Part shown: one piece after another, positions 17,164-27,617 of the stretch
How the letters are laid out: each line of letters begins with the position of its first letter
How positions within the stretch are numbered: the first letter of the stretch is position 1
Assembly (NCBI GenBank): GCA_948467675.1
Contig: CAOKFI010000003.1
Coordinates: 1-64,000 of the forward strand
Source of the DNA: an uncultured Porphyromonadaceae bacterium
GTDB taxonomy: Bacteria; Bacteroidota; Bacteroidia; Bacteroidales; Muribaculaceae
Length of the DNA stretch: 64,000 bases
Direction of reading: 5' to 3'
Program-made: the position numbers and the translations under genes
Notes under the pieces: model-generated
Databases searched by the model: none
What the model was told of the DNA's origin: nothing
Seen by the model: the letters and a program-made list of their open reading frames with translations, nothing else

Positions 17164-19056
17164 TTACTCGCCGATGTGTTCCTGAAGTATTACATTGCTG
17201 ATTGTAACGTTTGTTCCGGCTGCGTTGCCTCCGAAGTCGAATACCAGCTTCAGTTTAGAAATGTCGAGACCTTCCATACCGGTCCACCTGAACGTGCAGT
17301 CATCATAAGCAGTGACCTTAACACGGTCGGCCATATAGAATATGTTGTCATCGTCTTCCTGGGTGAGCTTCACTGTAATACCGTTGTGGTCAGTGTTCGA
17401 ATTGATGGTCAGGCGGAAATCATAGCGTTTGTCCGACGATGTGGCAAGGTCTGTATGCAGTAGTACCTGAGCCTGCCACTGGTCGGAAGTAGCCTCCGGA
17501 AGCGCTATAGTGTATACAAGAGAGCCATTGTCGGTAAACGCAGGGGCTTCGATCTCGGCCCAGTTGGGAGCGTAGAAGAATGTCGGATCGTATGTCACGC
17601 CATACCACAGGTTCTGTGACGACAGAGGATCACACCATTCTACATCCGGCTCGGGATCTACCGACGGCAGCACTGTACCATCGTCGTTGGCATGATCCTT
17701 GAACACGATATTGCTTATTGTGACCACAGTTCCGGCTGCGTTGCCGCCGAAGTCGAGCACAAGACGCAATCCGTTGATATCAAGACCCGGCATATCACTC
17801 ATATAGAACACATAGTCCTCATAGGCTTTCAGTTTGATATTTTCCGCAAAATAGAACACATTGTCGTCCGACTCATGAACCAGTTTTACAGTCACATTAT
17901 TGTGATTCTCAGAGGCATTGAACACAGCCGAGAAATCATAATGGCTGGCAGAGCTCGACACGATATCTGAGGCCAGGAACATCTGCGCCTGCCAGGTATC
18001 GGTTGTCGCATCGGACAGAGTCACGGTATAGGCGGCGCCGTCAAGGCTCCATGCAGGATCCGCGATCTGCGACCATCCCGGTGCATAGAAGAATGTCGGA
18101 TCCGCTACAGTGGCCGACTTCCACAGGTTGAACTCGCTGTCATACTTGAATCCGGTAAAGGGAGGTTCGCCGCCTGTCGACAATATATAGTGCCATACTA
18201 TATCATTGTTCGAGATACTCAGATCGATCTGGTCGTTGGTCATCGAATGCACCTTGAATTTCGGCTGGTTATAGGCATCGACATGAGGCAGATAACCGAG
18301 CAGTGTCCCCGCCGGGAAATTCAGATACAGGTCCGTACCCTCCACGGTAAGCTCGAAAGTGGTCTCCTGAAGCTGAGCCGGAGCGGAGTAGTCTACGCCA
18401 TCGCCCGGATTGGATGCGCTGTAAGGGGGCAGCGATGTGATGCCGGTATTGAGATATACAGTGCCCGATGTTCCGGGATCGTATGTATACAGACCGGCCG
18501 ACGACTGTCCGTTGTCAGCGAATATGAAACGGTTCTCGTAAAGACCAGTTCCGGCCTTCTCGTTGGCCTGGGCGCTCCACCATCCGAGACCGTCGCTACC
18601 CGGTTCGCCGCATCCGAGATGTCCAGGCTTATCGGCGGCTATCTGCCAGGTCTTGGACTCTCCGCCGGTCAGACGGCGCATATACGGAGTAAAGTCCACG
18701 AGAGTGTTGTTGAGCGTAAACTCGTATACCTTCGAGCCTTGCGACACCCCGTGACGATTCGACATCTGCACCTCGACCATATATGTTCCGGCCACGGTCA
18801 CGATATCGTGATATCCGTTGACAGTCGAGATCTTGGGTTTGTCACCGGCTGTATAGATCTTCCATACAGGCATGACACCGGGATTGTTGAGAGTGAAAGT
18901 CACCTCGTTGGTCGACTGGTCTACAGTGATGACCGCATCGATATCGGATGCCTCCGGACGCTCCGCCGGATTGATGTCGATCACATCCTCCGTGGTGCAT
19001 GCTGCAAGCATGAGTCCTGCGGCTATGGCTATGCGGCTGAATATTTTTGTGTTCAT
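17164..19056 (-). CDS. Surface glycan-binding lipoprotein (SusE/F position) with duplicated C-terminal modules
   Basis: This 630-residue lipoprotein (lipobox LMLAAC) carries a PKD-like beta-sandwich near residues 40-125, where the repeat of NNPGVMPVWKIY and GTYMVEVQMSN is typical. A central domain contains GGESKTWQIA, and two C-terminal modules of about 135 residues are clearly duplicated. It follows SusD directly, the usual place of surface glycan-binding proteins that hold polysaccharide at the cell surface. The ATG at 19056 gives the lipoprotein signal; an ATG 15 bases upstream is possible. It is the last gene of the locus. Confidence 0.85.
   Translation of the reverse strand: MNTKIFSRIAIAAGLMLAACTTEDVIDINPAERPEASDIDAVITVDQSTNEVTFTLNNPGVMPVWKIYTAGDKPKISTVNGYHDIVTVAGTYMVEVQMSNRHGVSQGSKVYEFTLNNTLVDFTPYMRRLTGGESKTWQIAADKPGHLGCGEPGSDGLGWWSAQANEKAGTGLYENRFIFADNGQSSAGLYTYDPGTSGTVYLNTGITSLPPYSASNPGDGVDYSAPAQLQETTFELTVEGTDLYLNFPAGTLLGYLPHVDAYNQPKFKVHSMTNDQIDLSISNNDIVWHYILSTGGEPPFTGFKYDSEFNLWKSATVADPTFFYAPGWSQIADPAWSLDGAAYTVTLSDATTDTWQAQMFLASDIVSSSASHYDFSAVFNASENHNNVTVKLVHESDDNVFYFAENIKLKAYEDYVFYMSDMPGLDINGLRLVLDFGGNAAGTVVTISNIVFKDHANDDGTVLPSVDPEPDVEWCDPLSSQNLWYGVTYDPTFFYAPNWAEIEAPAFTDNGSLVYTIALPEATSDQWQAQVLLHTDLATSSDKRYDFRLTINSNTDHNGITVKLTQEDDDNIFYMADRVKVTAYDDCTFRWTGMEGLDISKLKLVFDFGGNAAGTNVTISNVILQEHIGE
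17176..18099 (-). repeat. Tandem protein-module duplication in the glycan-binding lipoprotein
   Basis: Two modules (coding 17695-18099 and 17176-17586) share the starts PTFFYAPGW / PTFFYAPNW. They also share the internal WQAQMFL / WQAQVLL, DDNVFYFAE / DDNIFYMAD and the endings DFGGNAAGTVVTISN / DFGGNAAGTNVTISN. A short Pro/Asp linker separates them. They look like two carbohydrate-binding beta-sandwiches of the CBM4/9/CenC type (inference). Confidence 0.85.
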
Positions 19057-19077
19057 TTCGTTTGTTGGCATTAGTTA

Positions 19078-20589
19078 TTAATAGACAGTGTTCTGCTCGA
19101 GCTGGCCGTCGGCCGAGTTGATCTCGTTCTGCGGTATAGGCAGATGTTTCTTGTTTGGCGTCCAGCCTATGGTACGGTATTCGTTGGGGACGAGTGTCGA
19201 CTGAGCCTTATCGCTGCGGATCAGATCGAAATAGCGTTTGCCCTCGCCGAGAAGCTCAACACGGCGTTCGGCCAGCACATTGTCGATCGTAGCCGGTTTC
19301 GATGCCAGGCCTGCACGGCCGCGTACCTCGTCGAACCAGGTCTGAATATCGCCGGATCCACCACCGAGGAGCGAGAGTTCCACAGCATTGAGAAGTGTTT
19401 CGGCATAGCGGTATATACGCAGGTCATTGTTCCAGTTGAGCACAGCATCGGCGATCTGACCCTCATTGTTGCCAGAGCGTGCGCAGTATTTGCGCAACCA
19501 CAGTCCGGTATCCTGATAACGGGCTTCGTACGATACTCCCCGCAGATCGTTGATCGAAGCATCGCGGCGTTTGTCGCCAGCCTCGAACGCGTTGTAGGTC
19601 TCCACCGGAATCGCACCGAATCCCCATCCGTCGACCAGAGCCACACCATTGCATTCCGTACCGGATGCCAGACCGTAAGGACTGATCAGTGTCGGAAGCA
19701 CAGTTCCGCCGGCATAATATGGATTGTCCCACGAGCGTGATGCCCCGTTGGAGAAATAGTTGATCGAGAATATCACCTCCTCGTTCCATTCTCCGGCCTC
19801 TGTCCACAGATGCTCGAGATCGTCGTCGAGACCGTACAGCGGCGACGCTATGATCTCTTTCATATAATCGAGCGCCTTGGAGTAGCGGGCGGCATCTTTC
19901 TGATACATGACAACGTCGGCATATAGCATATAGGCCATGGCCATTGTCACACGACCGCTAAGAGTCTCGTTTTCCTGACGCAAAGGAAGTTTTCCGATAG
20001 CTATTGCTTCCTCTATGTCAGTGATGATTCCAGAATATACGTCATCGGCCGAGGATTTGGCACTCGTATAAGGAAACTGCAGGTTCTCTCGGTAATATGG
20101 AACCGCTCCCCAGAATTTCCACACTATAGAATAGTAGAACGCACGAAGCACCTTGGCTTCCGAGAGCCACAGGCTGCGGGTATCGTCGTCGATATCCTCG
20201 ATATTCGGCATATACTCCTCGACATAGTTGCAACGGCGCACACCATTGTAGCTCGAGGTCCACAGACCGGCGATAACCTTGACAGGAGTGGCTGAGTAGT
20301 TGGCCATAAGATGCCAGTTCTCATTGTCGGTGGCCGACGAACCGCCACAATACATATCGTCGGCCATGATGTCCGACATCACATTGAGAGGATTGTACTC
20401 ATTCTGACCCCAGTCGAAATAGATCAGAGGAGTATAGGCGCTCACAAGCAACTCCTGCATGTGAGCCTTCGACACATAGTATTCGTTGGTCGGGATCTGG
20501 GTCGGCGGATTCAGATCGAGGAAACTTTCGCTGCATGACGATGTTCCGAGCATCAGAGCCGAGCAGATCGGTATGATATATTTTTTCAT
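19078..20589 (-). CDS. SusD/RagB family starch-binding-like outer-membrane lipoprotein
   Basis: This 503-residue lipoprotein (signal ending at the Cys of LGTSSC) opens with SESFLDLNPPTQIPTNEYY, the hallmark of SusD proteins. It has helical TPR-like regions and the C-terminal RRVELLGEGKRYFDLIR motif. It caps the SusC channel and presents glycan for import. It begins 24 bases after SusC and is followed closely by the glycan-binding lipoprotein. Confidence 0.96.
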   Translation of the reverse strand: MKKYIIPICSALMLGTSSCSESFLDLNPPTQIPTNEYYVSKAHMQELLVSAYTPLIYFDWGQNEYNPLNVMSDIMADDMYCGGSSATDNENWHLMANYSATPVKVIAGLWTSSYNGVRRCNYVEEYMPNIEDIDDDTRSLWLSEAKVLRAFYYSIVWKFWGAVPYYRENLQFPYTSAKSSADDVYSGIITDIEEAIAIGKLPLRQENETLSGRVTMAMAYMLYADVVMYQKDAARYSKALDYMKEIIASPLYGLDDDLEHLWTEAGEWNEEVIFSINYFSNGASRSWDNPYYAGGTVLPTLISPYGLASGTECNGVALVDGWGFGAIPVETYNAFEAGDKRRDASINDLRGVSYEARYQDTGLWLRKYCARSGNNEGQIADAVLNWNNDLRIYRYAETLLNAVELSLLGGGSGDIQTWFDEVRGRAGLASKPATIDNVLAERRVELLGEGKRYFDLIRSDKAQSTLVPNEYRTIGWTPNKKHLPIPQNEINSADGQLEQNTVY

Positions 20590-20613
20590 TTTGGTCTATT
20601 AGTTTTAAGGGGA

Positions 20614-23600
20614 TTAGAAACTGACGTTACAACCTATGGTCCATACTTTGGACTGGGGATATACTCCGCGGTCTACACCGAGTGAGGAACCGTTGGTCAC
20701 CTCCGGATCAAAACCGGCATACTTGGTGGCGGTCAACAGATTCTCGCCCATCACGAACACACGCAGATTCTGCACGAAGAACTTCCGGGTAAGTTTCGAA
20801 GGCAGCGTATAGCCGAGAGTGATGTTCTTCAGGCGGAAGTAAGAACCGTCGGTGATATACAGATCGCTCGAACGCGCCCAGTTGGTCTGGTCGTTGGCCG
20901 ATACCCGCGGATAGCGGTCAGATGTTCCCTCTCCGGTCCAGCGGTTAAGCATCCAGCGCGGTAGGTTGGCCGATGTGATATCGTTACGGCGCGAAGCATC
21001 GTAGATATCGTTGCCGGCTGTGCCCTGGCATACTGCCGACAGATCGAAACCTTTCCACTGCACATTGATGCTGAAACCGTATGTCCAGTCAGGAGTACCG
21101 CAGCCGATCATACCCTGGTCGTCGCCGTCGATCTTGCCGTCGCCGTTGCGGTCGACCCAGCGCACATCGCCAGGAACCGCGTTAGGCTGTATCATCTCGC
21201 CGTCAGCGTTGACATAAGAACGTATTTCGTCGTAGTTCTGGAACACGCCGGCCGTCTGATAGCCATAGAAATACGGGTAAGGCATGCCGTTGGTTCCGCG
21301 CACGATCTCGCCGAGGCCCTGAACCGATTCCACAGTACGGAAACCGGAAGCGTTGCCAAGATTGATAAGTCGGTTCTGCAGCCACGATGCATTGCCGGTC
21401 ACACGGAAGTTCCAGTCGCCCACTTTCCACCGGTAGCCGAGCTCGAACTCGACACCGCGGTTCGACATTGTGCCTACGTTGCCCATCGGCGCTACCTCGC
21501 CTACGAAACCGGCGAGCGGCATCTGGATGAGCATACCCTTGGTTTTCTTGTAGAAATAGTCAACTGTGAATGTCAGAGAATTGTTGAGCAGCGCGAAGTC
21601 GATACCTACGTCGGTCTGCTCCGACTCCTCCCAATGCAGATCGGCATTGACAATCTGAGCCGGTTTTACACCTGGTACGATAGCCTGTCCGGCACCGGCG
21701 CCGAAAGGATAGTTGTTGCCGGTCGCAGTCAGTGATATGTATCCGAACGATCCGATATTCTCGTTACCGTTGCGGCCCCATGAGAAGCGCACTTTGGTAT
21801 TGTTGAACCATGTGGGAAGTTTGTCGCGGAGAAGGGGCTCGTTTGTCACGTTCCATCCCACCGATACAGAGGGGAATGTACCGTAACGCTTGTTGGCACC
21901 GAAATTGGAGCTGCCGTCGCGACGCATGATGAACTGAAGCATATAGCGTTCGTCGAAGTTGTAGCTCACACGTCCGAAAAGCGATGAGAGAGTGTGGGGA
22001 TTCCAGACACCGCCCGAACCGCCGCGTTTGCCGTCGGCCTGAGTTCCGGTGGTAGCGTCGATGCTGGCCTTGTCGTCGCTTTCCATGAGCATATCCTGAC
22101 CGGATGCGCCGAGCGAACGGCCTGTGGCCTTCGATGCTGACTGGCCGAGAAGTACCGATACATAATGCTGTCCGAAATGGCGATCCCAATACAGCGTATT
22201 CTCGATCTGCCAGTTGGTGCGCTTGTTCATATTGGAATATACACTCGAAAAAGTAGCCTGATGGCCGGCTGTGTTGAGCCAGTATTTGGGAGTCCATCCG
22301 TCATCGCCGTACCATGCCAGCTCAAGGCCGAAATTGCTGCGGAACTTCAGGGTATCCCATATAGTCAGCTCGGCGCTCCAGTTTCCATAAAGTTTATCAG
22401 TCCAGTTCTTCGCATTTGGAAGCGACATACGGGCCAGCGGATTGGCCATCTCGTTGTAGGCGCTACCAGGAATCGTGTACAGACGGCCGTCAGGGCTGTA
22501 CACAGGGGTAAACCCTTCGATCTTGCCGTACTGCTTCAATGCGGCAGCCTCCTCCTCGGGTGTGTTGTAATACGGTGTCAGTATCGGCGACAGAGCCACA
22601 GCACTGCCGAGAATCGATCCGAACTCCGAGTTGGTATCGATACCGCGTGAATTTTCATGAGTGAAAGTCATGTTCGATGTGAAATCGAGCTTGCTCAGCC
22701 AGCTGCGCTCCTTGGTCACATCAAACAGATGCGCGATGTTGTTGCTGCGTATGCTCAGACGGTCGTAGTTCGAGCGGTCCATGCTGCCGCCTATGATACC
22801 GTCCTGGGTGAAATAAGATGCCGAGAAATAGTAATCGACCTTCTGCGAAGATCCGCTGATGCTCAGCTGATGGTTCATGACCGGTGCGTTCTTGTCGAAC
22901 ACCAGATCCTGCCAGTCGGTTCCGGCACCGAATGAATAAGGATCCGAATAGATCGGTGCCGATCCGTTGTTGAGCTGCATCTCATTCATCATCACGGCAT
23001 ATTCAGTGGCATTGAGCACACTGCGTTTGCGCCAGGGGTTCTGCCATCCGTAGCTGAAGTTGTAGTTCACGCTCACACGCTCGCCGCCGCCCTTTTTGGT
23101 CGTCACGAGAATCACACCGTTGGCAGCACGCGCACCGTACACAGCTCCCGATGCCGCATCTTTCAGCACCTCTATACTGGCTATATCGTTGGGATCGAGG
23201 AAGCCTATGCCGTCATCGACAGGCATTCCGTCAACGATATAAAGAGGATCGGAATTGTTGATCGTACCTATACCGCGCACACGGATCGTAGATCCTGCGC
23301 CGGGCTGTCCGTTGTTAGATGTGACGTTGATACCTGCGGCAAGTCCTTTCAGTGCGTCATCGACACGCACCGGATTCACCTGACCCAGATCGTCCGACGA
23401 TATACGCGCGATAGATGCTGTCACAACGCTCTTCTTCTGAACTCCGTAACCGACTACGACCACATCGTCAAGAGTCTGTGAATTTTCAGAAAGTACGATG
23501 TTGAGATCGGTCATGTCAGCCTTTACGGTAATCTCCTTTGGGAGGAAGCCTATATAACTTACTATCAAGGTGCCGCCTACAGGCGCCTTGATAGAGAACC

Positions 23601-23772
23601 GGCCGTCAAGGTCGGTGCTCTCGCCCAACTGCGTGCCCTTCACCAGCACCGATGCGCCGGGAAGCGGTTCGTTGTCCTGCGCGCTCGTCACGGTTCCGAC
23701 CACCCTGACATCCTGTGCCAGAGCTGTCATCGCCGTCAACAGACCGATGAGGAATAATGTCATTTTTTTCAT
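20614..23772 (-). CDS. SusC/RagA family TonB-dependent outer-membrane transporter
   Basis: This 1052-residue protein has a signal peptide and a carboxypeptidase-like regulatory domain (residues about 22-105, GTVTSAQDNEPLPGASVLVKG). A TonB box region (DDVVVVGYG) precedes a plug with the signature DPLYIVDGMPVDDG, and the barrel ends in VSF. It forms the energised oligosaccharide import channel with SusD. The gene lies in the middle of a GH16-GH3-SusC-SusD-lipoprotein operon. Confidence 0.97.
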   Translation of the reverse strand: MKKMTLFLIGLLTAMTALAQDVRVVGTVTSAQDNEPLPGASVLVKGTQLGESTDLDGRFSIKAPVGGTLIVSYIGFLPKEITVKADMTDLNIVLSENSQTLDDVVVVGYGVQKKSVVTASIARISSDDLGQVNPVRVDDALKGLAAGINVTSNNGQPGAGSTIRVRGIGTINNSDPLYIVDGMPVDDGIGFLDPNDIASIEVLKDAASGAVYGARAANGVILVTTKKGGGERVSVNYNFSYGWQNPWRKRSVLNATEYAVMMNEMQLNNGSAPIYSDPYSFGAGTDWQDLVFDKNAPVMNHQLSISGSSQKVDYYFSASYFTQDGIIGGSMDRSNYDRLSIRSNNIAHLFDVTKERSWLSKLDFTSNMTFTHENSRGIDTNSEFGSILGSAVALSPILTPYYNTPEEEAAALKQYGKIEGFTPVYSPDGRLYTIPGSAYNEMANPLARMSLPNAKNWTDKLYGNWSAELTIWDTLKFRSNFGLELAWYGDDGWTPKYWLNTAGHQATFSSVYSNMNKRTNWQIENTLYWDRHFGQHYVSVLLGQSASKATGRSLGASGQDMLMESDDKASIDATTGTQADGKRGGSGGVWNPHTLSSLFGRVSYNFDERYMLQFIMRRDGSSNFGANKRYGTFPSVSVGWNVTNEPLLRDKLPTWFNNTKVRFSWGRNGNENIGSFGYISLTATGNNYPFGAGAGQAIVPGVKPAQIVNADLHWEESEQTDVGIDFALLNNSLTFTVDYFYKKTKGMLIQMPLAGFVGEVAPMGNVGTMSNRGVEFELGYRWKVGDWNFRVTGNASWLQNRLINLGNASGFRTVESVQGLGEIVRGTNGMPYPYFYGYQTAGVFQNYDEIRSYVNADGEMIQPNAVPGDVRWVDRNGDGKIDGDDQGMIGCGTPDWTYGFSINVQWKGFDLSAVCQGTAGNDIYDASRRNDITSANLPRWMLNRWTGEGTSDRYPRVSANDQTNWARSSDLYITDGSYFRLKNITLGYTLPSKLTRKFFVQNLRVFVMGENLLTATKYAGFDPEVTNGSSLGVDRGVYPQSKVWTIGCNVSF

Positions 23773-23812
23773 GTTGCGATTGTTTTTTGGTAATTATTTA
23801 AGATTAGAGTCT

Positions 23813-26092
23813 TTACTTGACTGTGAAACTGCACGAGAGCTCGGTATCGCTGTCGGGACCTATGCCGAGGGTGAATTCTCCAGCCTCGACATTACGCTGC
23901 ATATCCTGACCGTAGAACGCGAGTTCCGAAACAGGCAGATCGAAATCTACGGTCACCGACTCACCGGGAGCGAGAGTGACACGCCTGAATTCCTTGAGTT
24001 CCTTGACCGGACGGGTAACCGAGCCTACCAGATCGCGCACATAGAGCTGTACGACCTCCGTAGCCTCACGCTTGCCGCTGTTGGTCAGCACTGCACTCGC
24101 ATGAATAGTGTCATCCTTGCCGTAGGCATTCTTGTCGGTTTTCACATTCGAATATCTGAAGTCACCGTAAGTCAGACCGTAGCCGAACGGAAACAGCGGG
24201 CCGAAACCTGCATCGAGCCAGAAACTCGTACACCCGAGAGATGTCTGTCCGGCCTCGAGCTCGATATCGTCGATCAGCACCTCGGTACCGGCGGCCGGAC
24301 GCCCGGTATTCTTATGGCTGTAATACATCGGCAACTGTCCTACGGTTTTGGCGAAAGTCACAGGAGTACGGCCAGAAGGCGATATCTCACCCATGAGAAT
24401 GTCGGCCAGAGCAGGGCCTCCCATAGTTCCGGGATGGAATGAATAAAGCACAGCGTCAGACTCCTCGACCTCTTTGCCTATCGTAAGAGGACGACCGGCC
24501 ATAACCACTGTCACGAGCGGCTTTCCTGTCTTGGCCAGACGGCCGATCAGTTCGGACTGCGCGCCTACCAGATTCAGATCGGCCATGGAATGAGCCTCGC
24601 CTGAAAGGATGGCTTCCTCGCCTACTACAGCCACTATAGCGTCGGCTCCGCGGGCTGCGGCTACAGCACAGTCTATTCCGGAAGTCTCTGTGTCGCGGCT
24701 ATAGGCCAGTCCGGGCTCATATATCACCTTAACACGGCCGCCCCACTGATCCTTAAAGGCATCGAGCAATGTCACCGTATGATCTTTCTGTCCGTCAAAT
24801 ACCCATGTACCCATCTGATCGTGGGGCGCGTCTGCCATCGGGCCGGTAAGCAATATGGTCATACCCTCTTTCAACGGCAGAGTTTCATCCGCGTTTTTCA
24901 GCAGGATAGCGCTCTCGGCTGCCGCTTGCCGGGCGGCGGCAAGATGCTCGGGAGCATACAGCACATCTTGCGGAGTCGTGATGTAAGGATTGTCGAACAG
25001 TCCAAGTAGGAACTTAATCCGCAATACCGATGCCACCGATCTGTCTATATCGTCCATTTTCACCGCACCTTCGTCGATCAGAGCCTTCATATTCTCGATA
25101 TATGTGCCGCTTTCCATCTCCATGTCCACACCTGCATTGAATCCGGTTCTGGCGGCATCCTTGCGGTCTGCGCAATATCCGTGGTTTATCATCTCGGCCA
25201 CACTTGCCCAGTCGCTGACCACGAATCCGTCGAATCCCCACTCGCCACGGAGTATATCGGTCAGCACATGACGGTTGCCTGAAGCGGGTATACCGTCGTT
25301 ATCGTTAAACGACGACATGTAGGTCATGGCGCCTTCGCGGCATACATCCTCGAATGGTGCGAGATACACTTCCCGGAGCTGACGTTCGGGTATAAACGTC
25401 GAATTGTAGTCGCGGCCGCTCTCCGACGCTCCGTAACCTACAAAATGCTTGGCGCATGCCGCCATCGAAGTAGAATCATTGCCGGCATCACCCTGATATC
25501 CGCGCACCATCGCACGTCCCATCTGACGGGTAAGCCACACATCCTCGCCGAAACTCTCGGCTATGCGGCCCCAGCGGGCATCACGGCTTATGTCGATCAT
25601 CGGGGAAAATGTCCAGCGTATACCGTCGGCCGATGCCTCGACAGCGGCTATGCGGGCACCCTGAGCCACGAGTGCGGTATCGAACGTGGCAGCCTGTCCT
25701 AACGGTATCGGGAAGATGGTACGGTAACCGTGTATCACATCGCGCGACAGCAGAACCGGTATGCCGAGACGCGATTTCTCTACAGCCACACGCTGAAGCG
25801 AATCGGCCGATACAGGATCCACATTAAGCAGCGAGCCTATGTTTCCGGCCTCTATCTCTTTTGAGAAATAGCCGGTGGCACTTTCTCCGCCCCAGCTGCT
25901 GCGCTGGTTGAGCTGGCCTATCTTCTCATCGAGAGTCATCCGGCTCAGAAGATCGTCGACACGCTTCTCCACCGGCTGTGACGGATCTTTGTAAAGCGGG
26001 GTACCGCTGTCGTGGCCTGATCCGCATGACACAAGCAGCATACCGGCGGCACACACGGCCAGAGCCGGATGCATTGTCATCTTAAATTTCAT
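23813..26092 (-). CDS. Glycoside hydrolase family 3 beta-glucosidase-like lipoprotein
   Basis: This 759-residue GH3 enzyme has a lipoprotein signal (AGMLLVSC). The N-terminal TIM-barrel has the nucleophile Asp in GFDGFVVSDWASV and the substrate-loop KHFVGYGASESGRDY. It is followed by the alpha/beta sandwich (ILLKNADETLPLKEG, VVGEEAILSGEA) and a C-terminal fibronectin-III-like domain with RPVKELKEFRRV. The family removes terminal glucose from beta-glucan oligosaccharides. The ATG at 26092 is chosen over an upstream start because it gives a clean lipoprotein signal. It lies between GH16 and SusC. Confidence 0.94.
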   Translation of the reverse strand: MKFKMTMHPALAVCAAGMLLVSCGSGHDSGTPLYKDPSQPVEKRVDDLLSRMTLDEKIGQLNQRSSWGGESATGYFSKEIEAGNIGSLLNVDPVSADSLQRVAVEKSRLGIPVLLSRDVIHGYRTIFPIPLGQAATFDTALVAQGARIAAVEASADGIRWTFSPMIDISRDARWGRIAESFGEDVWLTRQMGRAMVRGYQGDAGNDSTSMAACAKHFVGYGASESGRDYNSTFIPERQLREVYLAPFEDVCREGAMTYMSSFNDNDGIPASGNRHVLTDILRGEWGFDGFVVSDWASVAEMINHGYCADRKDAARTGFNAGVDMEMESGTYIENMKALIDEGAVKMDDIDRSVASVLRIKFLLGLFDNPYITTPQDVLYAPEHLAAARQAAAESAILLKNADETLPLKEGMTILLTGPMADAPHDQMGTWVFDGQKDHTVTLLDAFKDQWGGRVKVIYEPGLAYSRDTETSGIDCAVAAARGADAIVAVVGEEAILSGEAHSMADLNLVGAQSELIGRLAKTGKPLVTVVMAGRPLTIGKEVEESDAVLYSFHPGTMGGPALADILMGEISPSGRTPVTFAKTVGQLPMYYSHKNTGRPAAGTEVLIDDIELEAGQTSLGCTSFWLDAGFGPLFPFGYGLTYGDFRYSNVKTDKNAYGKDDTIHASAVLTNSGKREATEVVQLYVRDLVGSVTRPVKELKEFRRVTLAPGESVTVDFDLPVSELAFYGQDMQRNVEAGEFTLGIGPDSDTELSCSFTVK

Positions 26093-26123
26093 GGTTATTT
26101 CTAAATAATTGGTTATGTATCTG

Positions 26124-27485
26124 TCAGTTTTTCTTGAACACACGTACGTAATCGATCTCGTAGGTAGCGGGCAGACAGCTCTCGTCTACGCCCTGGGCGC
26201 CACCCCAGTCGCCGCCCCACGCCAGATTGAGCTTGAGATAGAACGGCTTGTCGAAAGGCCATGTGTCATTGTTGCCCTGATGATCGTTGGGGAAGTTGAA
26301 CAGCTGACGTCCGTCCACATAGGTGCGGATATAGTCGGGAGTCCATTCGAGGGCATAGACATGGAACTCGTCCTGGGCGCCGGCAGTCAGACGCTCGGCG
26401 GTCTTCTGGGTGCCTATCGTATGGTTGTAGGCTGTGCAATGTATGCTCGACGATGTATAGTTGGGATTGTATCCTACTTCCTCCATGATATCGATCTCGC
26501 CGCATGCCGGCCATGCCGAATCCTGTTTGGGCATCATCCAGAACGCCGGCCATGTGCCTTTCCCTTTCGGAAGGCGCAGACGTGCCTCGAAATAGCCGTA
26601 CTGCCAGCTCTCGCGGGTATTGATACGTGCCGATATCACTTCGTTGCCTACCTTTATGGCATGTATCCGGAGTAATCCGCCGGCTTGCTCGGCGGTGACA
26701 TGATTGCCCTGTTTGCCGGCTACATACCGCTGCAGCTCATTGTTCACATATCCGGGGTTCCAGACCTCGTACCACCATTGGCTTTCATCGGGCATGTCAC
26801 GCGACATGTCGTTGAACTCGTCGCTCCATACCAGAGAATAACCAGCAGGGGTATTTACAACATCGCTGAGCTGGGTAACAGTCATCGGCTGCGAACCGCC
26901 ATCGTATGCCACGGTCAGACTTGTCGTACGCGTGGCGGCTCCGGTATTCTCCGCAGCCGAGAGCACAACAGCAGTCTCTCCGGCGGCTCCCGATGCCGGG
27001 CTTGCCGCACACCAGCCGTCGCCACCCGTAATAGTCCAGGCGGTATTAGACACTATTGTCACTTTCATATCGCCGCCCTGTGCACCCACGGTAAACGATG
27101 TCGCGCTCAGCTGCACGCTTGCAGCATGAGTCTGAGTCAGAGACAAATTTTTCTTGGTTCCGTCTGAGGCGGCTACGGTCAGCAACGCCGTACGGCTGCC
27201 AAGATCCTTGTTGGCTCCGTATTTCAATGAAATCTCTACGGTCTGGTTCTTAACGCCTCCCGAAGGGAATACTGTACACCAGTCGGCATCGGATGTAATC
27301 GACCAATCGGCATTTGCTAAGATCTTGAGTGTTGATGTCCCCGCGGCATCGGATACAGTCAAAGCCTCAGGGGTGACCGAGATTGTCGTAGCAGTCGGTT
27401 CTTGCTTGGGTTCGTCCGATGAATTGCCGCATGCAACCAGAGCCAGGCAGATCCACGGGATAAAAGAAAGTGGTATTTTCAACAT
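26124..27485 (-). CDS. Glycoside hydrolase family 16 endo-beta-glucanase (laminarinase-like) with two BACON domains
   Basis: This 453-residue lipoprotein (lipobox LALVAC) has two tandem BACON domains (about residues 35-110 and 112-200; each has an NADWSI/NTAWTI-type strand). A GH16 beta-jelly-roll follows with the catalytic motif EIDIMEE and flanking WPAFWMMP. This is the GH16_3 (laminarinase/lichenase) layout. It would cut beta-1,3 or mixed beta-1,3/1,4 glucan at the cell surface. The ATG at 27485 gives the lipoprotein signal. It is the first gene of the PUL operon. Confidence 0.94.
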   Translation of the reverse strand: MLKIPLSFIPWICLALVACGNSSDEPKQEPTATTISVTPEALTVSDAAGTSTLKILANADWSITSDADWCTVFPSGGVKNQTVEISLKYGANKDLGSRTALLTVAASDGTKKNLSLTQTHAASVQLSATSFTVGAQGGDMKVTIVSNTAWTITGGDGWCAASPASGAAGETAVVLSAAENTGAATRTTSLTVAYDGGSQPMTVTQLSDVVNTPAGYSLVWSDEFNDMSRDMPDESQWWYEVWNPGYVNNELQRYVAGKQGNHVTAEQAGGLLRIHAIKVGNEVISARINTRESWQYGYFEARLRLPKGKGTWPAFWMMPKQDSAWPACGEIDIMEEVGYNPNYTSSSIHCTAYNHTIGTQKTAERLTAGAQDEFHVYALEWTPDYIRTYVDGRQLFNFPNDHQGNNDTWPFDKPFYLKLNLAWGGDWGGAQGVDESCLPATYEIDYVRVFKKN

Positions 27486-27565
27486 GGTATATTTTATTAA
27501 GTGTGATGAGTATTCTGATCTAAGGCCGGGACATTTCTGTGTATCCGACAATGATATTGCAGCGG

Positions 27566-27573
27566 CAAAAATA
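27566..27573 (-). promoter_or_regulatory. -7 box (TATTTTTG on minus strand) of the PUL operon
   Basis: CAAAAATA on the plus strand reads TATTTTTG on the minus strand, about 80 bases upstream of the GH16 start. No good -33 element is visible, as expected for an activator-dependent promoter. Confidence 0.55.
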
Positions 27574-27617
27574 GCGTGGCCAACCCGTCGCCACCTAATA
27601 TATAGCCCCTGCACAAA

